From a virus: 64,000 bases of DNA. The position numbers were made by a program, and so were the translations under genes. The DNA lies in IMG/VR virus record IMGVR_UViG_3300025435_001056, positions 1 to 64,000 of that record; one strand, given 5' to 3'. Under the pieces are notes generated by a model. That model was not told the DNA's origin. It worked only from the letters and a program-made list of their open reading frames with translations, and did no database searches. This document shows, one piece after another, positions 1 to 7,200 of the stretch. Position 1 is the first letter of the stretch. Every line of letters starts with the position of its first letter.

Positions 1-2
1 CT

Positions 3-239
3 GTAGCTGGCCCAGGAAGTACTGGACAAGCCCTGTTGGCTGGATTGGCTCCAGCCCTGGCAGGCGGAACTATTGATCAGGCACGACAAATAGCCAACAA
101 TCTGGGTGGATTTTTATTTCCAACACCCGACGGCACAAGTAATCCTCCAGATCCGGTTGGCCCGCCGGTAGCACTGGCTGATCCAAGCACATCCGCATGG
201 CAAGCGGCTTATGACCGCGGCGATATTCCTCAAGATTAA
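3..239 (+). CDS. C-terminal part of a virion structural protein (5' partial)
   Basis: The reading frame is open from the left edge and ends at 239, so only the last 78 residues are visible. The piece has an Ala/Gly-rich helix and then a Pro-rich tail (NPPDPVGPP). The large baseplate-like protein at 47694 ends in a similar Pro-rich way, but similarity cannot be shown from such low-complexity sequence. Two bases separate it from the next gene, and it precedes gp4 and terminase, so a baseplate or neck role is plausible. Function is not determined. Confidence 0.6.
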   Translation, partial: VAGPGSTGQALLAGLAPALAGGTIDQARQIANNLGGFLFPTPDGTSNPPDPVGPPVALADPSTSAWQAAYDRGDIPQD

Positions 240-241
240 TC

Positions 242-601
242 ATGGGATCAGTCAACGCAATCAACACCAACACAGATCAAACGGTACAGATATTTGATCA
301 ATTTTACAATTTTCAACAAAGTGTTGCAGTGGACGAATACGATGCTGTGCGCAGTTATTTCCTTTCGGTGTTTGGCACAGCCGAGGCTGCTGGAAATTTT
401 ACCGTAGCGTTATTCAGGGTGGCACAACAATCAAATACATCAGTTATGAGCTTACTACAACAGATGAGAGGGCAATCAGGCCCACAAATTACAGCTACTT
501 TGGCCTATTATCTAAACGGAATTCGTAGTGCTACAACTTTATTGGGCATAAATGTGCCAACACAACCCAATTTTTATGTAGCACACAACATCAGGATTTG
601 A
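242..601 (+). CDS. Conserved T4-like virion structural protein
   Basis: This 119-residue protein has no motif I can tie to a catalytic function. It is mostly helical in appearance (FDQFYNFQQS, YDAVRSYFLSVFG) and contains ATLAYYLNGIRSATTLLG. I associate this pattern with small structural proteins upstream of gp4 in marine T4-like phages. It starts two bases after the preceding stop and ends three bases before gp4, so all three are probably co-translated. A role in baseplate or neck assembly is inferred from position only. Confidence 0.6.
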   Translation: MGSVNAINTNTDQTVQIFDQFYNFQQSVAVDEYDAVRSYFLSVFGTAEAAGNFTVALFRVAQQSNTSVMSLLQQMRGQSGPQITATLAYYLNGIRSATTLLGINVPTQPNFYVAHNIRI

Positions 602-604
602 CGC

Positions 605-1045
605 ATGGCCAAGTTTGCATCCGGTGCTTATGTGGTCAAAAACTCACAAAAATATGTAGGACGCGGTATTCCTAGATATCGCAGTAGTTGGGAATGGGCT
701 TTTATGAATTTCTGTGATACCAATGACAACATAATCCAATGGGCAAGTGAGCCGGTGCGTATTCCGTATCGGCACCCGCTTACTGGTAAAAACACCACCT
801 ATGTACCAGACTTTATTGTGACTTATCGTGGCCCCAACAACACTACCCGAGCTGAACTGATTGAAATTAAACCCAAAAGTCAAAGTCTTATTGAAGAAAA
901 ACAAAGCCAACGAGATCGTGCTCAGGTAGCAATCAACTACGCCAAATGGGACATGGCACAAAAGTGGGCCAAGGCCAACGGACTGACTTTTAGAATTATA
1001 ACAGAAGATCAGATATTCCATCAAGGCCGCGGTAAAAAGCGGTAA
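605..1045 (+). CDS. 4: gp4-like head completion protein (TnsA-type nuclease fold)
   Basis: The 146-residue length and sequence match T4 gp4 (gp50/gp4), which completes packaged heads before tail joining. The core looks like a restriction-endonuclease-type fold: SSWEWAFMNFCD, VPDFIVTY (the PD) and LIEIKPKSQ (the E-x-K), as in the TnsA N-terminal family. Whether it cuts DNA in the phage is unknown. It follows a virion gene and precedes the small terminase, a usual setting. Start is ATG with no strong Shine-Dalgarno (SD) site, so translational coupling to the gene ending at 601 is likely. Confidence 0.85.
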   Translation: MAKFASGAYVVKNSQKYVGRGIPRYRSSWEWAFMNFCDTNDNIIQWASEPVRIPYRHPLTGKNTTYVPDFIVTYRGPNNTTRAELIEIKPKSQSLIEEKQSQRDRAQVAINYAKWDMAQKWAKANGLTFRIITEDQIFHQGRGKKR

Positions 1046-1053
1046 ATAGCTGT

Positions 1054-1182
1054 ATGACAATTCAGTTGTATGTAAAGGCCCATCAAGTTACGGGATTAAA
1101 ATATCTTGGCAAAACTTGGAAACTAATTAATGGTAAAAGAGTTTGGATAGAAAAAGGAGACTCAAAATTACTAAGAAATTAG
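1054..1182 (+). pseudogene. Remnant of a GIY-YIG homing endonuclease (42 codons)
   Basis: An ATG-initiated 42-codon frame encodes an N-terminus (LYVKAHQVTGLKYLGKT) that closely matches the first 20 residues of the intact GIY-YIG endonuclease at 11021 (LYVKTHRVTGLKYLGQT). It then jumps directly to a C-terminus-like tail (WKLINGKRVWIEK). The whole catalytic middle is missing, so this looks like an internal deletion of a free-standing homing gene. Its 3' end overlaps the beginning of the small terminase gene and contains that gene's SD site. Confidence 0.75.
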
Positions 1183-1643
1183 AAGAACTTTTTGAGTTTA
1201 ATAAACTTGAAGAATCTACAGAAACCGACAGACCCCAAACAGTAGAGGAAACTCGCATTGCTATTGCTGCAATTGACACAACCATTGACAAAATTGACTC
1301 AGCCCTGCCGGCTGTGCGCGGTTTAGATGCAAGTGATCAAGAAATGGACGATCTAGCAGCCAAAGCTACTGAAACTTTTGACGATCTCATGACCCTGGGT
1401 ATGAATGTGGACAGCCGATATGCTTCTGAAATATTTGCTGTGGCTGGGGCTATGCTAGGACATGCACTGACTGCTAAAACAGCTAAAATGAACAAAAAAT
1501 TAAAGATGATTGATCTGCAGATGAAAAAACTCAAACTGGATCAAGATCGTGGTCAAGATCCTGAAGTACAAACAGCACACGGACAGGTCTTGAACCGTAA
1601 CGACCTACTGGAACGCTTGATCAGCAGCCGACCAAAAGATTAA
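1167..1643 (+). CDS. 16: Terminase small subunit gp16-like
   Basis: The protein resembles T4-type gp16, which forms a ring that recognises DNA and stimulates the gp17 packaging motor. Diagnostic features are the helix-rich middle (YASEIFAVAGAMLGHAL followed by KMNKKLKMIDLQMKKLKLD, a coiled-coil-like region) and the tail NRNDLLERLI. The frame can open at TTG 1143, but the expected N-terminus TKKLEELFE begins at an ATT codon (1167). An AGGAG sits seven bases upstream of it, at 1155-1159. I therefore prefer an ATT start, about 158 residues. The gene overlaps a degenerate homing endonuclease. The large terminase lies about 5.5 kb downstream rather than adjacent. Confidence 0.75.
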   Translation: MTKKLEELFEFNKLEESTETDRPQTVEETRIAIAAIDTTIDKIDSALPAVRGLDASDQEMDDLAAKATETFDDLMTLGMNVDSRYASEIFAVAGAMLGHALTAKTAKMNKKLKMIDLQMKKLKLDQDRGQDPEVQTAHGQVLNRNDLLERLISSRPKD

Positions 1644-1648
1644 TACAG

Positions 1649-1656
1649 CATAAATA
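1649..1656 (+). promoter_or_regulatory. Late promoter-like box CATAAATA
   Basis: The octamer differs from the T4 late consensus TATAAATA at the first base only. By T4 geometry (+1 is six bases after the box) it would give a 14-base leader with a GGGA purine run before the ATG at 1676. Confidence 0.5.
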
Positions 1657-1675
1657 TCATATAGGGAAAAGACCG

Positions 1676-2287
1676 ATGAAAAAATTTCAACAATACCTGG
1701 CAGAATCAGAAAGAACCTACAATTACCGTATAAAATTTGTGGGTGATTTAGAATCCGGCTTTTTAAAAGCCTTGGAAGACAAACTCAAGCAGTTTGACAT
1801 TGTCAAAATTTCTGGTGCCAAAACTACACCAGTACAATTAAAACCAGCAGACTTTCCTGCTCACGAAAATGATCGGGTGACACATGTGGATGTAGAATTC
1901 CGCTACCCAGCCATTGAGCCGCAGATTCAACAGCTGGTACAATTGTTGGGCATGAATCCTAACCGTGTACGTATGTTGACCACACCTTACGAAGACGATA
2001 TGGCCGATGAAAAGGCTAAAATTGCGGATCAAAATACAGATCTTTTGACCGACACTGACTACCCAGCCGACAATGCAGAACAAAAGGCCCTAAAGAAAGA
2101 TTACTCAGCTCCGTATGACAAACATGCGGTATTAAAAAACACTTATCGCAGTGACTTTACTGTGGCTGGTGGCAAGACACCGCCTGCACAAACCACAAAT
2201 GACTTGCCGATGGGCAACACAAGCCCTATGACCAAGATGCATCGTAAACCCAAGCCACCTACTGGCGCACACCCAAGGAACATATAA
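1676..2287 (+). CDS. Putative internal head protein with capsid-targeting-like N-terminus
   Basis: This 203-residue protein begins MKKFQQYLAE, which resembles the T4 capsid-targeting peptide (MKTYQEFIAE) found on internal head proteins. The L-A-E would fit the L/I-x-E cleavage rule of the gp21 head protease. The N-terminal half looks like a compact alpha/beta domain (residues 15-100). The remainder is polar and probably disordered (KKDYSAPYDKHAVL, KPKPPTGAHP). Its stop overlaps the start of the next gene at 2287. Similar proteins occur in marine T4-like phages; the head location is inferred from the N-terminus. Confidence 0.6.
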   Translation: MKKFQQYLAESERTYNYRIKFVGDLESGFLKALEDKLKQFDIVKISGAKTTPVQLKPADFPAHENDRVTHVDVEFRYPAIEPQIQQLVQLLGMNPNRVRMLTTPYEDDMADEKAKIADQNTDLLTDTDYPADNAEQKALKKDYSAPYDKHAVLKNTYRSDFTVAGGKTPPAQTTNDLPMGNTSPMTKMHRKPKPPTGAHPRNI

Positions 2288-4182
2288 TGACATTTTTTTA
2301 CGACTTAAACAAACGCCTAGCCGATTTGTCTGCCAAACAAGATCGGCGTCTTGACGAAAGCCGTGCCGCTGTCGACGAAAGCGCCTTCTCCAAGTTGGCC
2401 AAAGAGATTGGCAAGAACCCCAAGATTAAAAATCCTGCGGCAGTTGCTGCCACCATTGGTCGTGAAAAGTATGGTCAAAAGGCCATGACAAAGAAAGCCA
2501 TGGCTGGTAAGAAGGCCAAGCATCATAATGAAATGGACGAAGACTTTAGTCCTATTAATGAAAAGTTTGCTGAGCCTGCCAAGATCAATCCGGCTAAGAA
2601 AGGCATGTTTGCTGGCAAGAACAAGGCCGAATTACAAAAACAATATAACCATTTGAAAGCAAGTGGTCCACATCACAAAGGTAGCCCCGAGTATACCAAG
2701 ATGAAAGAGCTGGCATTTGCCATTCGTGCTAAGTCAGGTTGGGGCAAAATGGACGAAGCTGACATGGATGAAGGCAATGATTTTACAGGCGAACGAGTAA
2801 AAGCAATCAAGGCCGGTAAAGATCATTTCACAGTGGGAGGCAAGACTTACAAAATTACTGGCGACACATCAGATGAAAAAATGATGGAAAAGAAAGAACC
2901 CAAGAGCAAAGGCACTGCCTTTGATCCTGAAACAGCCAAGAGCATGTTTGCCAACAAGGACGAACACCCACGCCACGATGTCAAAGACACTGGCTACAGC
3001 AAGCGTTATACTCGCAAACACGAGGATGACATGGAGAAGGATGACGAAGTCAAAAGCGACGAGCCAAAGAAAAAAGGTCGTCCAAAAAGTACTAAACCAA
3101 AAGATGACGAGCCCGTCACCAAGGGCAGTTACAAATACAAGATGGTCAACGGCAAGCGAGTGCTGAAGGATAAGGTCAAAGAAGATGGTATCCCTGTTGC
3201 TGATCGCGGCGAGTATGACAATGAAGGTAGTGAAGTCAAAGGCGACATGCACACAGTTATTCGTCATGCTACCAAACTTGAAAAACACCTGCGTGACAGC
3301 GAAAACTTGCCAACCTGGGTAATTGAAAAGATTGGCCAGATTAAGGGTATGATGGCTAGTGTCAGCGACTATATTTTGTCACAGCATGAGCGTGGTGTTG
3401 AACAGGCCACCGGTGAAGAAGGCATTCGCATTGCTGAAAAAATTACCAAGGACACACCAACAGGTGATGTAATCCATGATTTTGTACACAGCAAGAATCC
3501 CAAGTTTGCTGGCAAGAGCAAAAAAGAACGTATTAATCAAGCCTTGGGTGCTAGCTATGCTATGAAAAAGGATAAGATGGAAGAAGACGGCAAGCCAGAT
3601 TTCTTGGATCTAGACAAGGATGGCAACAAAACTGAGCCAATGAAACAGGCCGTTAAACAAGCCAAATCTAATAAAGAAAAAAAGGTTGAAGAAACAACTA
3701 CTAGTGGTAGCGTAGCCACAGCAACCCCCAGTGGCAAGTCCAGTAAAGGCGGCATGTCTTTCGGCAAAGGTGTTTATGAAAGTATTGATCAACAAGTTGA
3801 ACAAATGATAACTGAAAGTATCAGTGTTCAAGAAAATGTTGAAGAGTGTGGCATGGAAGGTGGCCAACCAAGCATCACTGTCCAGGCTGACGGTGAAGAA
3901 GCTGCCAAACTCATGATGTTGTTAAAATTGGCTGGCCTAGATGTACCTCAGGCCGAATTAGACGAAAACGAAATGGATTGGCCAACAGATCAACAAACTC
4001 TGTCCACCGAACCAAACCTGCGTACATACTCAGGCGGCTTAAATGGACCCAAGTCAACAGGTCAAAGTACCACAGTTGGCGGCGGCATCCCTAATTATCA
4101 AACACGCCGGCAGGTTAGCATGGAAGAGTCAGTCAAACTTGAGCGCAACCTGTTCAAGACTTGGCAAGACTATAAAGGTTAA
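2287..4182 (+). CDS. Large Lys/Glu/Asp-rich putative virion protein with EF-hand-like motif
   Basis: The 631-residue protein is unusually charged and low in hydrophobic residues, suggesting a largely disordered or scaffold-like protein. Recognisable blocks are AATIGREKYGQKAMTKKAMAG (residues about 55-75), a calcium-loop-like DFLDLDKDGNKTE near residue 440, and a C-terminal segment with EAAKLMMLLKLAGLD followed by a conserved tail (LRTYSGGLNGPK). These blocks recur in T4-like phages of marine samples, where they have no assigned role. Position among head genes suggests a packaged or core protein. No enzyme motif is visible. Confidence 0.6.
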   Translation: MTFFYDLNKRLADLSAKQDRRLDESRAAVDESAFSKLAKEIGKNPKIKNPAAVAATIGREKYGQKAMTKKAMAGKKAKHHNEMDEDFSPINEKFAEPAKINPAKKGMFAGKNKAELQKQYNHLKASGPHHKGSPEYTKMKELAFAIRAKSGWGKMDEADMDEGNDFTGERVKAIKAGKDHFTVGGKTYKITGDTSDEKMMEKKEPKSKGTAFDPETAKSMFANKDEHPRHDVKDTGYSKRYTRKHEDDMEKDDEVKSDEPKKKGRPKSTKPKDDEPVTKGSYKYKMVNGKRVLKDKVKEDGIPVADRGEYDNEGSEVKGDMHTVIRHATKLEKHLRDSENLPTWVIEKIGQIKGMMASVSDYILSQHERGVEQATGEEGIRIAEKITKDTPTGDVIHDFVHSKNPKFAGKSKKERINQALGASYAMKKDKMEEDGKPDFLDLDKDGNKTEPMKQAVKQAKSNKEKKVEETTTSGSVATATPSGKSSKGGMSFGKGVYESIDQQVEQMITESISVQENVEECGMEGGQPSITVQADGEEAAKLMMLLKLAGLDVPQAELDENEMDWPTDQQTLSTEPNLRTYSGGLNGPKSTGQSTTVGGGIPNYQTRRQVSMEESVKLERNLFKTWQDYKG

Positions 4183-4188
4183 AATAAA

Positions 4189-4482
4189 ATGAGCGTACAA
4201 GTTATCAATGCTGCAGGCAATGTTTTGTGGACCACAGACAAAGCTGAAATTGACTCCAACAGTGCCGATGTTACCTATCAGGTGTTTGCTACAGCACTAG
4301 GCACAGCAACCGCTGTGGGTAATCTGTATGCTAACGCAGTAGCAGTTCCTAACGGCACAGTGCGTGACATTTATGTTGGTGCTGGCAATTATCTAATCAT
4401 GACTGGTACTACATTTACAGCTAGAGCCTTAGGCACGCAAAGTTCAGCACAGCACAGCGTATTCAACAAGTCTGGTGTCTAA
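4189..4482 (+). CDS. Small structural protein, beta-rich
   Basis: This 97-residue protein is rich in Ala, Thr, Val and Asn, with alternating hydrophobic residues typical of beta-sandwich decoration or fibre-associated proteins (YQVFATALGTATAVGNLYAN). It has no signal peptide, cysteine or catalytic motif. Composition resembles the protein at 34122 but without clear alignment. It lies six bases after the preceding gene and three bases before the next. The function is not known; a capsid decoration role is possible. Confidence 0.5.
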   Translation: MSVQVINAAGNVLWTTDKAEIDSNSADVTYQVFATALGTATAVGNLYANAVAVPNGTVRDIYVGAGNYLIMTGTTFTARALGTQSSAQHSVFNKSGV

Positions 4483-4484
4483 TT

Positions 4485-4859
4485 ATGCGGGCTCGAGAGT
4501 TCGTCACTGAAGATGCACACTCAAAGTTTCATGATGATCAGTTAGGTCCAATGACTGGCATGAAACGGTACGATGGATTAGATAATTCAAATCCTTACAA
4601 CATGTGGCGTTTTATTGTAGCAGCAGCTGGCCAGCCAAAGAAAGATGAAATAGACCCAACCGCACCATTGAGCAAAGGCGGCCCAATTGGACAAAAATTG
4701 TCTACACTAGCCTATAGTAAAGCTGATGCTGAAATCTTGGATGCTACGGCACGAGCCATGGGCGAAACAGGTACAACAATCAGCAGTCAAGATTCAACCG
4801 AACCTACTACAACAAACAAAACCAGCCCAGTTAAAGGATTTGCAGGGTATCCAAGATGA
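4485..4859 (+). CDS. MRAREF-family small protein, copy 1
   Basis: This 124-residue protein starts MRAREFVTE and is paralogous to its immediate neighbour. Matching blocks are NPYNMWRFIVAAAG against DPYLQYRFGVAIAG, ATARAMGETG against DALRAMGLPG, and the C-terminal GFAGYPR against RFVGYPK. The N-terminus may be a cleavable capsid-targeting peptide (V-T-E against L/I-x-E). The stop overlaps the start of copy 2 by four bases (ATGA), implying coupled translation at similar dose. Role unknown; an internal head protein is my inference. Confidence 0.6.
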   Translation: MRAREFVTEDAHSKFHDDQLGPMTGMKRYDGLDNSNPYNMWRFIVAAAGQPKKDEIDPTAPLSKGGPIGQKLSTLAYSKADAEILDATARAMGETGTTISSQDSTEPTTTNKTSPVKGFAGYPR

Positions 4860-5254
4860 GAGCCCGTGAATTTATTACAGAGGTAGCCATGGGTCGCACC
4901 GGCAGTCTTCAGCGAGACATTGCCTTGGCCTTGCCTGGTGCGTGGAAAATACCAGCACTTAAAAATCAAGATCCATACTTACAATATAGATTTGGTGTAG
5001 CTATAGCCGGAGCCAAAGGTGCCAAGCAACGTGTCCAGGACGGCGTTCCTCCTTTTGAACCAGATACGGTTTTTGGTGAAAATGAATTTGTAGTCAGCTA
5101 TGATCCTCACACAGGCGAATACATTCAAGATGCCCTACGGGCCATGGGTCTTCCTGGCGGTGATGCTATACAAGTGGCCACTATGGCCAGCAAAGAAATG
5201 CCCGATGTAGTTACCACCAGTCCAATCTGTAGATTTGTGGGCTACCCTAAATAA
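4856..5254 (+). CDS. MRAREF-family small protein, copy 2
   Basis: This 132-residue paralogue of the preceding gene starts MRAREFITE. I-T-E fits the T4 gp21 protease rule, so the first nine residues could be removed in the prohead. It is more hydrophobic in its middle (RFGVAIAGAKGAKQ) and shares the terminal G-Y-P-basic motif with copy 1. The two genes are a tandem duplication with strong divergence, since only short blocks align. Function unknown. Confidence 0.6.
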   Translation: MRAREFITEVAMGRTGSLQRDIALALPGAWKIPALKNQDPYLQYRFGVAIAGAKGAKQRVQDGVPPFEPDTVFGENEFVVSYDPHTGEYIQDALRAMGLPGGDAIQVATMASKEMPDVVTTSPICRFVGYPK

Positions 5255-5256
5255 TC

Positions 5257-5264
5257 AATAAATA
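5257..5264 (+). promoter_or_regulatory. Late promoter-like box AATAAATA
   Basis: One mismatch to TATAAATA, located just after the second MRAREF gene. The predicted transcript would start about 22 bases before the secreted nuclease gene and include its SD (AAGGA). Confidence 0.45.
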
Positions 5265-5291
5265 GTAGCACATTTCAAACAAGGAAATAAA

Positions 5292-6008
5292 ATGAAAAAA
5301 CTTTTAATCTTAGCATTGGTAGCATTGGCACCCGTTTTGGCCCAAGCACAGATCAACAAACAATGTCCACAGTTTACTGTCAACGGCACACCACAGTATG
5401 CGGCCCAACCCGGCGATCAAGAAATTTGCCACATGAATTATGCTGTGATACATCGTTGTAGTGTCAAAGCTCCGGTAGCAGTATTTGAGCATTTGACAGT
5501 AGCCGCAATGACAGGCCCAGCCAAGCGAAAAGACAACTTCCACCCAGATTCTGCGGTTACACCTAACTGTAGTGCTAGCCTAGCCGACTATGCTGTGGTT
5601 GGTAAAACACACGATCGTGGACACATGGCTCCAGCTGGAAACAACACACAAAACGATGCTATCATGACAGAAAGTTTCAACTTGAGTAACATGGTTCCAC
5701 AAGTGGCCAACAACAACCGTGGTATCTGGAAGCAGTTAGAAACATTTGAACGTCAATGGGCCATGGCTCCAGGCACAGATTTCTATATCATCTCTGGTGG
5801 TATTTTTGATCAAGGACATCCTGTAATTGGCAACGGTTTAGGAATTCCAACACGCTTATACAAGATCATCATTGAAAAGAACAGCAAGAAGGTTCAAGCA
5901 TACTTAATGCCTAACGCAGCATTGCCAGTCCAAGACTTACCCAAGTATCAAGTGCCAATGGCGGCCATTGAGCAGGCCACAGGAATGCGATTTAACTTAG
6001 GCCAGTAA
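5292..6008 (+). CDS. Secreted DNA/RNA non-specific endonuclease (NUC1/EndoG family)
   Basis: The 238-residue protein opens with a clear signal peptide (MKKLLILALVALAPVLAQA, cleavage about residue 19). The His-Me finger motif DRGHMAP is at 108-114, with His111 as the predicted general base. The metal-ligand asparagine lies in the downstream segment (FNLSNMVPQ, with NNNRGIW following). The family cuts single- and double-stranded DNA and RNA. Export to the periplasm means it would not attack phage DNA in the cytoplasm. It may degrade periplasmic or released nucleic acid, or DNA entering during superinfection (inference). It has its own late-type promoter and SD AAGGA. Confidence 0.88.
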   Translation: MKKLLILALVALAPVLAQAQINKQCPQFTVNGTPQYAAQPGDQEICHMNYAVIHRCSVKAPVAVFEHLTVAAMTGPAKRKDNFHPDSAVTPNCSASLADYAVVGKTHDRGHMAPAGNNTQNDAIMTESFNLSNMVPQVANNNRGIWKQLETFERQWAMAPGTDFYIISGGIFDQGHPVIGNGLGIPTRLYKIIIEKNSKKVQAYLMPNAALPVQDLPKYQVPMAAIEQATGMRFNLGQ

Positions 6009-6030
6009 TCAGAACGCTCACAATTACTGT

Positions 6031-7164
6031 ATGAAAAATTTCTATTGTGCAGCTCCCTGGCGAGGTCTGCACATTAATCCCCAGGGCGATGTTAAGACCT
6101 GTTGTGCTGGTAATGACAGCATGCTGGGAAATTTAAAAAATCAATCAATATTAGAAATACTCAATGGGCCAGCATTGGGCGAAATACAAGCAAGTATAAA
6201 ACAAGGCATCGCTCACAAATACTGTAATAATTGTGTCAATGCCGAGCTGTTTGGACTCAGCGAACGCAATTGGCACAATGATGTTAATTTAGATTTTGAT
6301 CCAGCTACCGCAAAAATAAACGAACACAGACCTTCTATAGTTGATGTTAGATGGAATACAACCTGTAATTTAAGTTGTAATTATTGTGACGAAGTGGCTA
6401 GTTCCAAGTGGGCTGATATTTTAAAATTTCCTATAGCATCCAACACAAGAAAATATTATGCAGAGGTATGCGACTATCTGGATGAACACAAGGAACACAT
6501 ACGCGAAGTTTCATTAGTTGGCGGTGAACCATTACTCTTGCCAGAAAACGAGCGATTGCTTGAAGTTATTCCAAAAAATTGTCCAATATCGTTGATAACT
6601 AATTTGAGCATCGATCTTGAAAATAATAAAATTTTTAAAAAATTGCTAACAAAAAATCTAGTAATGTGGAAAGTAAGTTTTGAAAATTTAGGTCCGCACT
6701 TTGAATATGTTAGGTATGGTGCCAATTGGAATACACTAGAAAAAAATTTGCAATTGTTGCGTACACTACGCAACATAGGACATGAAGAATCAGTTCATAG
6801 TGTTTATAGTTTGTATAATGCTACACGATTGATAGAATTTGTAGAGTGGATTAAAAATTTAGGATTGAAGATAAACTGGCAAGGATTGTATCGACCTGAT
6901 TATCTAAATCCTTTATTTCATAATGAGCCAATTCGTCAAATAGCAATGGATCAATTGGATCAAGTGCTTGCTAGAACGGATTTGACAACGGTTGAAAGAA
7001 CATTCTTAACACAAACTAGAAAAAATTACAATGTTCCGCAAGAAAAAAATTTAACTGACAAATTTTTAGAATATACTAGCAAACTTGAAACAGATTATCA
7101 TCCTGGTCTATTAGGTCACTTTGCTAAACTTTGGCCTGAAATTTATAATAACATACAGTTTTAA
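6031..7164 (+). CDS. Radical SAM protein with N-terminal SPASM/twitch-like cysteines
   Basis: The 377-residue protein carries the radical SAM CxxxCxxC signature (CNLSCNYC, Cys112/116/119) and a GGEPL SAM-binding segment at 164-168. An unusual N-terminal accessory region has Cys6, Cys24-25 and CNNC at 65-68, resembling a SPASM/twitch auxiliary cluster site placed in front of the barrel. Such enzymes often modify peptides or sugars; the substrate here is unknown. The gene is distinctly more A+T-rich than the gp17 gene after it, suggesting separate acquisition. It lies between the secreted nuclease and the large terminase. No SD is obvious. Confidence 0.82.
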   Translation: MKNFYCAAPWRGLHINPQGDVKTCCAGNDSMLGNLKNQSILEILNGPALGEIQASIKQGIAHKYCNNCVNAELFGLSERNWHNDVNLDFDPATAKINEHRPSIVDVRWNTTCNLSCNYCDEVASSKWADILKFPIASNTRKYYAEVCDYLDEHKEHIREVSLVGGEPLLLPENERLLEVIPKNCPISLITNLSIDLENNKIFKKLLTKNLVMWKVSFENLGPHFEYVRYGANWNTLEKNLQLLRTLRNIGHEESVHSVYSLYNATRLIEFVEWIKNLGLKINWQGLYRPDYLNPLFHNEPIRQIAMDQLDQVLARTDLTTVERTFLTQTRKNYNVPQEKNLTDKFLEYTSKLETDYHPGLLGHFAKLWPEIYNNIQF

Positions 7165-7187
7165 TTTAGATCAGTAACCAAAACTGC

Positions 7188-7195
7188 CATAAATT
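7188..7195 (+). promoter_or_regulatory. Weak late promoter-like box CATAAATT
   Basis: Two mismatches to TATAAATA. The T4-type +1, six bases downstream, would coincide exactly with the A of the gp17 ATG at 7201, and no SD precedes that ATG. Listed because the spacing matches several stronger cases in this window. Confidence 0.3.
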
Positions 7196-7200
7196 AAAGT

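Noticed and set aside
2869-3288. Long minus-strand open frame inside the charged protein gene
   Set aside because: It is antisense to a Lys/Glu-rich gene, is made of Phe/Val/Leu-rich repeats expected from reverse-complemented Lys/Glu/Asp codons, and has no SD or promoter.
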